Under the pieces are notes generated by a model. That model did not search any database. It was not told the DNA's origin and worked only from the letters and a program-made list of their open reading frames with translations. Shown one piece after another: positions 18,587 to 27,872 of a DNA stretch of 64,000 nt. Both the position numbers and the translations under genes were made by a program. Position 1 is the stretch's first letter. Each line of letters starts with the position of its first letter. The stretch comes from Cymbomonas tetramitiformis (Eukaryota > Chlorophyta > Pyramimonadophyceae > Pyramimonadales > Pyramimonadaceae): NCBI GenBank assembly GCA_001247695.2, contig LGRX02024819.1, forward strand, positions 1 through 64,000. Direction: 5' to 3'.

Positions 18587-21067
18587 ATGGTTTTTTTAAA
18601 TGTGAATAAGCTATATTGTAAGCTTAAGACCATTACGACGTGCCTCAAACTATTCACGCATTTCCCGGACCTAGCCTTCCTTACCACCAGAGATGGCCAA
18701 CACGCGATTAGTCAGGTGAACGTCAGGGAACAATGCACAGATGCAACCCTCAGCGCAGACCGCAGTGCCATAGCAAAAGGCCTGGCACACCTATACCCAT
18801 ACCTTTGCGAAGCCCAGCCGAGGAACATAGCGAAGCCAGGGGACTTCTATGACAGCCTCACAAACCGACGACTGAAGCAACAATACAGGAGCATGCCCAG
18901 TGAGGGGCCGTTGGACCCCCACACAATGCGAACCAACCTCCCGCGCCTCAACCCGGAACAGCTACGGGCTAAAATGACGGAATGGGAGGCGAAACTAGTC
19001 CCCAGAGAAGAAATTCATAGGCAACTCTCCCTGCACCCGCTTACAAGAATTAACGAGACAGAAACCACCGGTCAAACGTGGGGGGAAGAGCAGGAGGTCC
19101 CACAAGACCTCCACGCAGACCTACAAACCAAGTGGATAGATGAGGTAGACCCCATGGCGGAAAAAATGGAGGCAGATAGCTTTGAGAAGGGCCAAACGAT
19201 AGACAAGCCGAAAGAAATTGTGGCAATGAGGACCCTACTCATTGACCCAACGGACCCGCACTCCCAAGTAACACAGTACAGAACCCAGTGGAGGCACCCA
19301 ACAGGGGAAGACTCCTACTCGTGGAGTACAAGAGAAACCATAACTGACTTCTTGAAACTTGCAAAGCGAAGGGGCCAAAGTGCAACCACCTTCCCAACCC
19401 TGACAAGAAGGCTACGAGCCAGGGGCTCCCAAGTGACCCACCCCAGAGGTCTCAGGGAGATACTGGCCGGAAGGCCTCACCTGGGACAGGCCTGGCCCAC
19501 ACTACATGCGGGAAACCTCACCCTGGACCCGACGGAAACCAACCCGGAGCAGGACATTGCGGACAACAGAGAACACCACTGCCAACTGCGGATGGAAGGG
19601 GACCTCGCCCATAGCTACCACAGAAACGGGAAGTACATAGGCATCCTTACAAAAGAGAAGCTTCTCAGGCTACATGAAAGGTACACCCAAGCAGTGGGTA
19701 CCACACACCACCAAACCCCGCACCAACGCACGCTACGCACTGAGATGTGGGAGGACCATAAAATACAAGTCTCCACATTTGAGGAAGAGGTAGGGCACCT
19801 ACTTATTAGATACTCAAGCAAAGAAGAAAAGGAGGAAAGGAAAAAGAACCTACAAAACCACTGGACATTTCCCGCCCAGATGCAAAGGGCACTACAACAG
19901 GCATTCGGACTCAACACTGTACTATTCGCCTCACCCCTCAATGTCCACCACAACACCACGAATTACTACGCCAAGTATGACAGAGACAAGGTGTTCGGGG
20001 CCAGAGGCTCAGCCTGGACTGCAAACTGGATGAAACTGGGGGCCTACCAGTTCAACCCAGAATACACGCCACAGGACCTCAAGAAGGCACTGGACTTTGC
20101 CATTGCAGCCACCACCACACAGGACCCGGTATTCGGGGTCGGAATATACCCGACGTATGAAAAAACCCCCTATAGGAAACTATACAACGCACATGCAGGG
20201 CACCTAGTGCACGAACTGTTTGAAATACCGCAAGGCAAATTCACATTCCTGCCCCCTGACCACTGGATGGGTACCACACACCAGCAAGCGAAACAGTGCA
20301 ACTGGAACCTCAGGGTACTGATTGTTGCCAACAAAGCGGGGTGGCAGGCCCACTGCGGGGACCCAGATATTGCTGCGGATTGCATAAGAAAGGCACTCAC
20401 AACTTGCCCGCAGAGCAAGGTCCGCACGACCACAGCCGTCAACCAGCCGGCAAGGAAGGCGAACCAGCACGACAAGCACGAACCAAACCAAGAAGGGCAC
20501 ACCCTCGGTACCGACTGTATTGTGGACACAAGACCATGGCAGAGATATGAACTCCCGGAGATTAAAACAAAGGACATGACGGATGCAATGGGAAGAATGT
20601 GCAACACAGGGCCGCACATAAGGAACGACCTCTGCCCCCAGTGCTTCAACGTACAGACAGAAATTGAAACCTGGTGGGAGGACAGCCACCTCCATGTGGA
20701 GGACGGACCAGCCAAATGGGAACTCCTCCCCGGTAGCAGGGGAGGAAAATGGGACATACACCCCCCCACAGTGCAACAGGTGATAGAAGCGAACACCTCA
20801 CACACCAGACTCAGAAGACAGACTGACGCCCAAATGCTATGGGACAAAGTGGCGAGGTCAAAAATTGTCAGATACCCCGCCGACTTCTGGCCCGAGCACG
20901 AGCCGGGGGTCCAAGGGAGAAGATGGGAACTAACGAGAGACCGGACAGAGGACCCCAGGAACCTACCCCCGAGTGACACACCAGCCCAACTGACATACCC
21001 CCCCCCCTCAAAGGGCACACGAAGCGACCTCGTACCTATACACGGACGGCAGCAAGAGAGAAATTGA
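18587..21067 (+). CDS. 5'-truncated element ORF with PCIF1-like methyltransferase domain
   Basis: The 826-residue frame enters from flanking DNA; element-derived sequence starts at about residue 17. A methyltransferase-like domain lies at about residues 400-595. It has NHWTFPAQMQRALQQAFG, then LFASPLN (446-452), FGARGSAW (470-477) and FNPEYTP (489-495) at the position of the NPPF catalytic motif, followed by GVGIYPTYE and FLPPDHW. The order matches PCIF1-type adenine N6-methyltransferases. The substitution NPEY for NPPF may change or remove activity. Residues 229-262 resemble a chromodomain only weakly. A CPQCFN segment at about 687 could be a zinc-finger remnant. The frame stops just as RNase H begins in another register. 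Confidence 0.6.
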   Translation: MVFLNVNKLYCKLKTITTCLKLFTHFPDLAFLTTRDGQHAISQVNVREQCTDATLSADRSAIAKGLAHLYPYLCEAQPRNIAKPGDFYDSLTNRRLKQQYRSMPSEGPLDPHTMRTNLPRLNPEQLRAKMTEWEAKLVPREEIHRQLSLHPLTRINETETTGQTWGEEQEVPQDLHADLQTKWIDEVDPMAEKMEADSFEKGQTIDKPKEIVAMRTLLIDPTDPHSQVTQYRTQWRHPTGEDSYSWSTRETITDFLKLAKRRGQSATTFPTLTRRLRARGSQVTHPRGLREILAGRPHLGQAWPTLHAGNLTLDPTETNPEQDIADNREHHCQLRMEGDLAHSYHRNGKYIGILTKEKLLRLHERYTQAVGTTHHQTPHQRTLRTEMWEDHKIQVSTFEEEVGHLLIRYSSKEEKEERKKNLQNHWTFPAQMQRALQQAFGLNTVLFASPLNVHHNTTNYYAKYDRDKVFGARGSAWTANWMKLGAYQFNPEYTPQDLKKALDFAIAATTTQDPVFGVGIYPTYEKTPYRKLYNAHAGHLVHELFEIPQGKFTFLPPDHWMGTTHQQAKQCNWNLRVLIVANKAGWQAHCGDPDIAADCIRKALTTCPQSKVRTTTAVNQPARKANQHDKHEPNQEGHTLGTDCIVDTRPWQRYELPEIKTKDMTDAMGRMCNTGPHIRNDLCPQCFNVQTEIETWWEDSHLHVEDGPAKWELLPGSRGGKWDIHPPTVQQVIEANTSHTRLRRQTDAQMLWDKVARSKIVRYPADFWPEHEPGVQGRRWELTRDRTEDPRNLPPSDTPAQLTYPPPSKGTRSDLVPIHGRQQERN
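18625..18636. repeat. Target-site duplication, left copy
   Basis: TAAGACCATTAC at 18625-18636 recurs exactly at 23319-23330. The pair brackets the LINE-like element and sets its 5' end at 18637. Confidence 0.8.
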
Positions 21068-23213
21068 AACAGAGGAAGGAGGCAAAGAATGGGCCTCAGG
21101 GGCTGCGGTATGGGACCCCAGGTCCGGAGAAGGGGAGGCCCACATGATTAGATGGGAAGGTGAGGACCAAGAGGTGAATAGAGCCGAGCTTCTTGCCATA
21201 CAGAAAGCAGTTACACTCCCGCCGCCACCAAGCGGCAAAGGACTCACCATTTGCACGGACAGTGCCAACTCCATTAGACAACTGGAGAACATGAGAACAA
21301 AACCCCACAGCATGGAACACCACCGGCAAAGAGACCTCCTATATGCCATACTGGTCAACATGGAGGCATTGGTAGCAGCGGGGCACACGGTCTCCTTACT
21401 GAAAGTCAAGGCACATACAGGAATTGCGGGAAACGAAAAAGCTGACGAAGCAGCCAAGCAAGCCTGCACTACAGGGACCCTCACGGAGGCATGGGATAAC
21501 GACGAAACAATACAAGTCAAACCCATGGTACCAGATGAAGACTCGGGCAGCAGAGAACTACAAGGAAAGCTCGCCGTCCAGAAATATGTGACCACACTAC
21601 TCCGTGAACAGCAAGCCCAAGGAAACAACAGGCTCACGGCAAAAACTACCGAGCTTCAAGGAGAACCCACAACCTGGACCCACCAACTGAAAACGAAGCA
21701 CACTTTCAGGTGGGAAGCACACCATGACCAAGCGCAGCAAAATGAAGAGGAGCAAGCAATGATGCGGGACCCGAAGCCCAACCAGCAGCAACAGGCCGAC
21801 CAGACCAGAGATGAAGAAGACAGGCAAATAAAAGCCATGATGGAACAACGGGAGGATGAAGAGATGCTCCTTATAAGAGACATGCACGAGCAACAAGACC
21901 AAAGGGAGACAGAAGGCAGAACAGGCCCCACCCGGGGAAGCGACCCCAAACCTGCGGAGACACCACCCCAACCCCGTGAGGGGGAAGAAATATTTGAGGA
22001 ACTCAACGAACTCGTGGAGAGACTCGAGGTGACCCAAAAGCAGCACAATGATGAGGAAACCTTTGAGATGCTCAATGAACTCATTGAACAGCGGGAAGCA
22101 CCTAAAGGGGGGCCGGCAAATGAAAGACAAGCTCACCATGACCGGGTCACGGAGGAGTCCAGAGTCCATGCGATGATGCAGGACCCGATGCCCAGAACAA
22201 GATGGAAGCAACGAAAGCACGACATGACACACAACAGAACGAAAAATAGGAACGCCCCCCCGGTTCAAGAGGACAAGGCCACCGACAACTGGCTGAACGA
22301 AACAATGGGGCACCTCAAGGGAGACAAGCCACTACACAAAATAGCGAACGGCTTCTGGAAACGAGCCACCTTTGCGGCGCGGAAAACAATACTCAAATGC
22401 AGACTGAGAATACTGCCAGCACAAGACTATGAGACGGCGAAAAACTCAGCCGGAGGAAACGGAAAGTGCACCCTGGAAGGATGTAGGCACAAAGGGGTGG
22501 ATTACGCAAAGGGCTTCCTCATGAGAGTGGGGCACGCCCTAGGTGGATGCGACAACCCACAAATGCGGGGAATGTTCTCGGACAGGGCGGACGCCCACGC
22601 AGACGAACTTAAACACATACTCGACCACCACAGGAAAGGAGGATGCAAAGTCCTTGCCTACACCGGAAAAAAGAGGGACCCAGGTGTTAAGCCAAGAGTA
22701 CTTCCAAACTACATACTCACCAGAGGGCAATACAGACACGACGGAAAGAACAACCCAGGCAGGAAGGATGGACCCGACACAATACCGAGATTTGTAGATA
22801 TAGTCATGATAGAGGGCCTGGAGGACCTAGAAGATGGATGGGAATGCACACAACAGGAAGCACCGGCAAGAGTCAAAAACCTACACCTCATTGAGGTGGC
22901 CCACACCGACGACGAAAAATGGGGACCCAAGCTCTTGGAAAAATACACGAAATATGGACCATTACTACAATTGCTACGTAGACATGGATTCCGTGCCAAA
23001 CTCCATGTCTTTGCGGTGGGCAGAACAGGCACGGTATACAAGCACAATCGGGACATACTCGAGCAGCTCGGGCTCGACAGAAAAGAAGCCATACAGGCAC
23101 TGCAAAGGATACACGACCTGACAGTGAACTACGCACACAGCATCTACCAGCTATACAGAAGGCTCAGACAGGAGAAACAAGAGAAGGAAAAAGATGAGAA
23201 CCACCCAGGGTAA
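20994..23213 (+). CDS. RNase H, CCHC finger and R2-type restriction-like endonuclease
   Basis: The frame is open from 20994; its first ATG (21144) lies inside RNase H, so it is probably a continuation of the upstream frame. RNase H residues are visible: YTDGSK at 21039-21056, NRAELLAI, CTDS, and KAHTGIAGNEKADEAAK. A Glu/Gln-rich helical linker of about 250 residues follows. Then comes CTLEGC with a distant HALGGC (zinc finger), and an endonuclease domain with VDIVMIEG, LHLIEVAHTDDEKW and LHVFAVGRTGTVY. That series matches the endonuclease of R2-like LINEs, which cleaves target DNA for target-primed reverse transcription. The junction with the previous frame contains a run of ten C (20998-21007). 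Confidence 0.75.
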   Translation, partial: HTPPPQRAHEATSYLYTDGSKREIETEEGGKEWASGAAVWDPRSGEGEAHMIRWEGEDQEVNRAELLAIQKAVTLPPPPSGKGLTICTDSANSIRQLENMRTKPHSMEHHRQRDLLYAILVNMEALVAAGHTVSLLKVKAHTGIAGNEKADEAAKQACTTGTLTEAWDNDETIQVKPMVPDEDSGSRELQGKLAVQKYVTTLLREQQAQGNNRLTAKTTELQGEPTTWTHQLKTKHTFRWEAHHDQAQQNEEEQAMMRDPKPNQQQQADQTRDEEDRQIKAMMEQREDEEMLLIRDMHEQQDQRETEGRTGPTRGSDPKPAETPPQPREGEEIFEELNELVERLEVTQKQHNDEETFEMLNELIEQREAPKGGPANERQAHHDRVTEESRVHAMMQDPMPRTRWKQRKHDMTHNRTKNRNAPPVQEDKATDNWLNETMGHLKGDKPLHKIANGFWKRATFAARKTILKCRLRILPAQDYETAKNSAGGNGKCTLEGCRHKGVDYAKGFLMRVGHALGGCDNPQMRGMFSDRADAHADELKHILDHHRKGGCKVLAYTGKKRDPGVKPRVLPNYILTRGQYRHDGKNNPGRKDGPDTIPRFVDIVMIEGLEDLEDGWECTQQEAPARVKNLHLIEVAHTDDEKWGPKLLEKYTKYGPLLQLLRRHGFRAKLHVFAVGRTGTVYKHNRDILEQLGLDRKEAIQALQRIHDLTVNYAHSIYQLYRRLRQEKQEKEKDENHPG

Positions 23214-23228
23214 ATTGTCCCATTAAGG

Positions 23229-23312
23229 CCGCCACTTGTGGCGGTCCGGCCCAGGGTAGGGCCGGGGAAATTAATTTACTCATACGCCCGACGGGCGTGG
23301 TTTTTTCTTTTT
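23229..23312 (+). other. Structured 3' UTR of the LINE-like element
   Basis: Three perfect hairpins follow the stop codon: CCGCCAC/GTGGCGG at 23229-23244, CCGGCCC/GGGCCGG at 23246-23265 and ACGCCC/GGGCGT at 23284-23298. A T-rich tail follows at 23301-23312, just before the right target-site duplication. Such structures can be recognised by the element's own protein for retrotransposition. Confidence 0.6.
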
Positions 23313-23318
23313 CGTTTC

Positions 23319-23330
23319 TAAGACCATTAC
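23319..23330. repeat. Target-site duplication, right copy
   Basis: Exact copy of 18625-18636 (TAAGACCATTAC). The following 23331-24100 shows only short non-coding frames and nothing recognisable. Confidence 0.8.
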
Positions 23331-24101
23331 TTTGACGTCAACAGCCTGAGATGCTGATTGTTGAAATTCAAGAATTGAAGGATTCGTTGAATCCGCCTTG
23401 GTAACATGTGTTTTGATTGATGAATTGTTAATCCATGGTTTCCCCCCACATCTAGAGAAGCTGGCGCATAAGTTGTTGCCAGTGTCTGAAGGGAAGCATC
23501 TGAGCCAAAGGATTGCCAGCGTTGTGCCATTCAGGCATCGAATTCCATAACAGCAAAGCCGAGTGAGTGAGATCCGCCGCTCTAGCTATTTGCCCGTCAT
23601 TCCTTCCAGGTTCATGACAAGAGACAATTCACCAAAGTCATACACCAATGCATAAGTCACATGTGTGGTTGCACAGTTTGTATCCGAATGCAACCCCATC
23701 GAGGTTAAGCATCTAGACAGCAACTCTTGACAACAAAGAGCCCTCCTGTCTTCGGATATCTTGGGCATTCTTATATTTCCAGCACCATGCCTGTGCCACA
23801 CCGGGACGCTCGCTGTTCCTTGAAGCCGCACACTTGAGGCGAGCCTTACGAGACAGTGACCTTTGACCTGTGGGGCGTCAACTCCTTATCAAATCCTGAA
23901 CACTTGTCAAGACATGGATGAATTTATCATGATGCAACTTAAATGGGATTATAAATTCCACATCATCATATTGTCTACGTATGTTGAAGGCATAATTGCC
24001 GCATATGGTCACGATAGGTCGTAGCTTTATAACATTGTGGCTTCTACATCAATAAGCTGATACCGATGACTTTGGCCAATGATTGCCGACCGAATAATAA
24101 T

Positions 24102-24225
24102 CAGGGCTGCATCCCAAGAACTGCAGGGTTGCATCCCAAGAACTGCAGGGTTGCATCCCAAGAACTGCAGGGCTGCATCCCAAGAACTGCAGGGCTGCAT
24201 CCCGAGAACTGCAGGGTTACATCCT
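24102..24225. repeat. 22-bp tandem repeat, about 5.5 units
   Basis: The unit CAGGGCTGCATCCCAAGAAC plus TG repeats five times, then a partial copy. Similar single units (GGGCTACATCCTAAGAACTG) occur near 24848 and 46314, inside the LTR-like repeat. Confidence 0.9.
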
Positions 24226-24264
24226 TAACATTTTTACCCTGCATCAAATTGATATGACAAGACC

Positions 24265-25513
24265 TGAGCGGGAATTGATCCTTCCTTGCTGAGGTGTAGT
24301 GAGCCTTGTACAAATCATACCCTTGCACAGATACGCATACATGCGGGTACCATATCTGTGGATAATAAAAAACTGCTATACTGCCTTTGCCAGACCGTGG
24401 TTTGTCATTCGGATCTTATGGCCAGTCATTCTGAGCTGCCGGAATGTTCCGAGGTAGATGGAGTTGTGATCTTGAGTTGTGTTTTGACACACATGACTAA
24501 ACGAATTCACATTAGTACGTTGTCGAATCCATCTATGAAATGTTCGTCACAGCGCGCGTACCGGACCGAAAAAAGGAGTTTGGCAGATCGGGTGCAGGAT
24601 TTAAAAGTCCAATATCTCGTTAAGCAGGGCCTTCTCCGCTTGCATTTAAAATCTTACTCATTCTGCCTATGAACCTCCATAGCAGCTTCAGGAGGGGAGG
24701 AAGGGGTGGATGCACTATATAAGGCCGTGGAAACAAGTACCCAATGGGTCGAATCGTCGATCGGCAAGCGCAATATCTCTCCGTAACGTAAACCTCGGAA
24801 GATACCCTGAGCGTCACTCTGAAATACGAAACGCAAAGCAATCAGGGGGGCTACATCCTAAGAACTGTAGGGCTATATGCCTAAGGTGAGGGTTTAAAGT
24901 GGACTCAGTTCCCCCCGATATCCTAAAACACCTTGAGGGACGCCTCATCGGTGTAAGAAGACTGGCCAGTTCAACAACAAAGACATCAAAGACACATACA
25001 AAGGTATGCACCCTATATTGTGAGGTCACAACACTTCTAAGAGGGGAGATCTGTCAGGGATATGACCGATGACATATGTGTCATACATGTCATACCTGTC
25101 ATACCATGTCATGTCATGTCATATGTCATAATGACATACAGTCGTCGAGTATTGTCAGTACGGTCGACTATGACATGTACAGTCATAATGTCTGTCATCC
25201 ACCTAAGGTGAGTGACATCTGTCATCGAGAGGCCAAGTATATGGCATCGAGATGGCGAAGCAAGACAAGTCTTGAAGAACCGAAGTGTCCTGATAAGACG
25301 CGTCTTCGCTTCTAGCATGAAATGAACAGCATGCGAGCATCAAAGGCTATATCGACCAGCCGATGCGGGTAGTTCACCCAGTGCCCTCGGGTTCACAACC
25401 CGATGGTGGTAACGCATGATGATATGTGTGAGGCGGGTACTGGAAGTATATGAGGAGCATTGGGCTCAAGCAAGGTTCTGGTCACCAGACTGCTGCACTC
25501 ATAACCCACCATA
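24265..25513. repeat. Long LTR-like dispersed repeat, uninterrupted copy
   Basis: It matches, piece by piece, 42301-42982, 46263-46938 and 50141-50281. It starts with TG and has a purine-rich GGAGGGGAGGAAGGGG followed by CTATATAAGG (24691-24723), a likely core promoter. It also contains a GTCATA-rich array near 25070-25135. No coding frame is convincing. It may be a solo LTR; its family is not determined. Confidence 0.65.
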
Positions 25514-25584
25514 ATATTACTTTCGGCTGTTACTGTTCAATAGCAGCCGCGTCACCATAGCGTTCGCATAGCGAGCCCTGACAT

Positions 25585-25770
25585 AAACCATGGTTTCGCG
25601 ATATTCCCCCGAATATTCCGCCTGGTGGCGCCTGGGTGGCGGGGGATATGCTGATCGCGTGTCACGTTCCCCCAAACCATGGTTTCGCGAAACCACGGTT
25701 TGTAAACCATGGTTTCGGGATACCATGGTTTCGGGATACCATGGTTTGGAAACCGTGGTTTCGCGATACC
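25585..25770. repeat. AAACCATGGTTT palindrome cluster, left
   Basis: Exact AAACCATGGTTT at 25585, 25674 and 25704, with variants (AAACCACGGTTT, TACCATGGTTT, AAACCGTGGTTT) between. Several are joined by CGCG into longer perfect palindromes. Confidence 0.85.
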
Positions 25771-25951
25771 ATGTCATCACGATGTCAGCAAATGTCGAAT
25801 TGATATCTGAATTCGACATTCGGTCATCAGATTTCAGATTTCAGATTTTCACATTATGCATCTGGATGACGATGGCTGACGGTTTTCCCAAACCAATAAT
25901 AATAAAACATTTACGCTAGCAGAAGGGACAAAGTCCTGAGAGTGCGGTAAC

Positions 25952-25980
25952 CCTGCAAAGCAGGCTAGTGAAAACACTAG
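25952..25980. other. Two adjacent perfect hairpins
   Basis: CCTGC-AAA-GCAGG (25952-25964) is followed directly by CTAGTG-AAAA-CACTAG (25965-25980). They lie downstream of the methyltransferase stop on its own (minus) strand and could belong to its 3' UTR or to an unidentified RNA. A G-rich tract at about 26197-26256 could form G-quadruplexes. Confidence 0.4.
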
Positions 25981-26297
25981 GGGCTACTCCCTCTACTATA
26001 GCGCGCCCACAAAGGGGCTCAACCCACTTTTCAGCAGGGTGACATCTAGAGAAAAGGCTAGGTGCTAAGCAAAAAACTCTAGAAGATGGAGAAGCAGCCA
26101 TGGCCGGGTGAGTGGAGGGGTGGCTGAAACTAGGCGGTGGGGAGGGAAGTCGAAGAATTAAGGGGGTATTTGGAGACGATGAGGAAGGAGGTCAGGGTGG
26201 GCGGAGGAGAGGGGGGGGTGGTGGGGGAGGGGAGAGGGGGGGAGGGCCCCTCCCCTATAGGACAGAGAGCCATCTTTAATTGCAAGACTTTTGAAAA

Positions 26298-27872
26298 TTA
26301 TTGCAGGAGGGTTTGAAGAAAATCATTTGTTTTTTGCACAGCTTCTGTTTCAGTCATGGTCTCATCGCCCAGGATGTCAACTGTATGCGGGTCAGTGTTC
26401 AAGGTGGTGGGGGTGTTTAACAGAAACAAGTCTCGCCTATTTCTGGTGTGTTGCCTACAGATTCTTGAAAGTTTTTTAAGGAGAGTTTTAATCTTGCCAC
26501 GGGGAACACCTATCGTGTTGAGGACAGTACCGAAAAGAGGAGGGAGGTACCCCATGAGTGTAAGTGCTTTGGGCCATTTCACGGTGCTAATGAAGGGCTT
26601 AGAAGCTGCATTGGTGATTGTCGTATCATGGTGACCGCCATAATAATGCTCAGCACCATTCTGATGATAGGGGGGGTCTTGAGTGGGCCATGGGCACAAC
26701 GAAGAAGGGAGTACGTTGTCCCTTTCGTTCAGAACTTCATTCCAAATATCAGGGCTAACTCCGGTGTATTCTAGTCTCCTCTCCGTGACTCTGGACTTAG
26801 GAAGGACATTGAGGAACCATCTAGCAATCTTTTTCTGTGTAGGCCTCCAGTCAAAGGCTGGTTGAGTATCGCTGGGTGCACTGTCTATAGCTATGATAAC
26901 GACATCCGAAAAATCATCCTTATAGCATCCGCCACCTGGGAGAACGTAGGGGTCATCACCCGTCCAATAACCATGTGGGATAAATGGAATAGTGTTATGC
27001 GGGAATCTGAAAACGAGTTTAAAACCTTTATCAAACCATCTTTTTTGGTTTTTGGGAGACAGTGGAAGAATCCATGTTCCTGAAAATCCGGGTACAGTGT
27101 TGGCCGCTTTATGTCCCATTTCCAAGGTAGTCATAACCGCCGAAGATTTGCCCTTATCCTTTCCATCAAAGGGGGGATTTCCGTAGACTATTCTGCCAAT
27201 GCCTGTTAACGGGTCCACGTAGGCATCCCAAGCGAGGCCATCAAAACCGATTTTCCCATGATAACAGAAGGGCTTGAGGGCTTTTTTCATTCTAGTGGTG
27301 GGTATGCATCTTCTCGAGTAAATTCTAGGGTGGGCATTTAGTGGGTTGGAGAAAAGTTCACAGCCGTTTTTGTCAAGGTTTCTGTCATCCACCAAAATAT
27401 CTAAGAGGCTTCTTCTTATTGCATAGCAGTTTTTAGGGTCTCCCGATTCAAACTTACATGCATTGAGGGCTTCATGGATATCGTGTGCCCTATTCGAGTA
27501 CTCCGCAAGTGAGCATGGGACTGCTTTGTTGGAAAGGCGGTGCCAAGCCAAAAGTTTCCAAAACTCTTTCTTTTGGACATATTGGAGTTCGGGATATTTA
27601 ATTGTTCCCGTAACATGATCCACTTCAGGCTTTGCGGTCACAGCAATGGTATTCTTTTTTGAACTTGATGGACGGTACATGCTAGCTTCCGGGAGAGCGT
27701 GTAAGTATAATTCCTCATTCATTTCCTGTCTTAGGTCAGCAAGTGGAAAAAGTTTCGATGGTTGTGTTCTGATGTATGTGGTACCCTTTCCAGGGTTTAG
27801 AAGTTTAGGCTTTTCTGAGATTTCTTCAGCGATGATTTTCCTTAGTTCGATATCTTGGGTTGTGCGTACCAT
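26298..27872 (-). CDS. NPPF-type adenine methyltransferase of a mobile cassette
   Basis: The protein has 524 residues from the ATG at 27872; the frame extends to a GTG at 27911 but no earlier ATG exists. CELFSNPLNAH (171-181), then WDAY (215-218) and IVYGNPPFDGK (228-238) give the NPPF catalytic motif of N6-adenine methyltransferases, followed by WILPLSPK and FRFPHNTIPFIPHGYW. The SNPLN-to-NPPF order parallels FASPLN-to-NPEY in the LINE-like element 5 kb away. It should methylate adenine in DNA or RNA; the substrate is unknown. The start codon lies within a CCATGG palindrome of the flanking repeat, so expression may depend on proteins bound there. Confidence 0.65.
   Translation of the reverse strand: MVRTTQDIELRKIIAEEISEKPKLLNPGKGTTYIRTQPSKLFPLADLRQEMNEELYLHALPEASMYRPSSSKKNTIAVTAKPEVDHVTGTIKYPELQYVQKKEFWKLLAWHRLSNKAVPCSLAEYSNRAHDIHEALNACKFESGDPKNCYAIRRSLLDILVDDRNLDKNGCELFSNPLNAHPRIYSRRCIPTTRMKKALKPFCYHGKIGFDGLAWDAYVDPLTGIGRIVYGNPPFDGKDKGKSSAVMTTLEMGHKAANTVPGFSGTWILPLSPKNQKRWFDKGFKLVFRFPHNTIPFIPHGYWTGDDPYVLPGGGCYKDDFSDVVIIAIDSAPSDTQPAFDWRPTQKKIARWFLNVLPKSRVTERRLEYTGVSPDIWNEVLNERDNVLPSSLCPWPTQDPPYHQNGAEHYYGGHHDTTITNAASKPFISTVKWPKALTLMGYLPPLFGTVLNTIGVPRGKIKTLLKKLSRICRQHTRNRRDLFLLNTPTTLNTDPHTVDILGDETMTETEAVQKTNDFLQTLLQ

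Larger units (their letters stand above)
18637..23318 (+). mobile_element. LINE-like retroelement: methyltransferase, RNase H, zinc finger, R2-type endonuclease
   Basis: This 4.68-kb element is bounded by an exact 12-bp target-site duplication and ends in a structured 3' region with a T-rich tail. Its domain order is PCIF1-like methyltransferase, RNase H, CCHC finger and restriction-like endonuclease. No reverse transcriptase motif (such as YxDD) is present. Since LINE copies are often 5'-truncated, an RT may have been encoded upstream of the methyltransferase and lost. The first open frame begins in flanking host DNA (18587), which fits truncation at 18637. Confidence 0.75.

Noticed and set aside
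20170..22313. Long minus-strand open frames opposite the LINE-like element
   Set aside because: They are shadows of the plus-strand coding sequence, which carries the RNase H and endonuclease motifs.
23229..23312. Bacterial intrinsic terminator
   Set aside because: Hairpins with a T tail look similar, but the context is a eukaryotic LINE-like element ending at a target-site duplication.
24102..24225. CRISPR-like array
   Set aside because: Units are contiguous 22-bp tandem repeats without unique spacers, in a eukaryotic genome.
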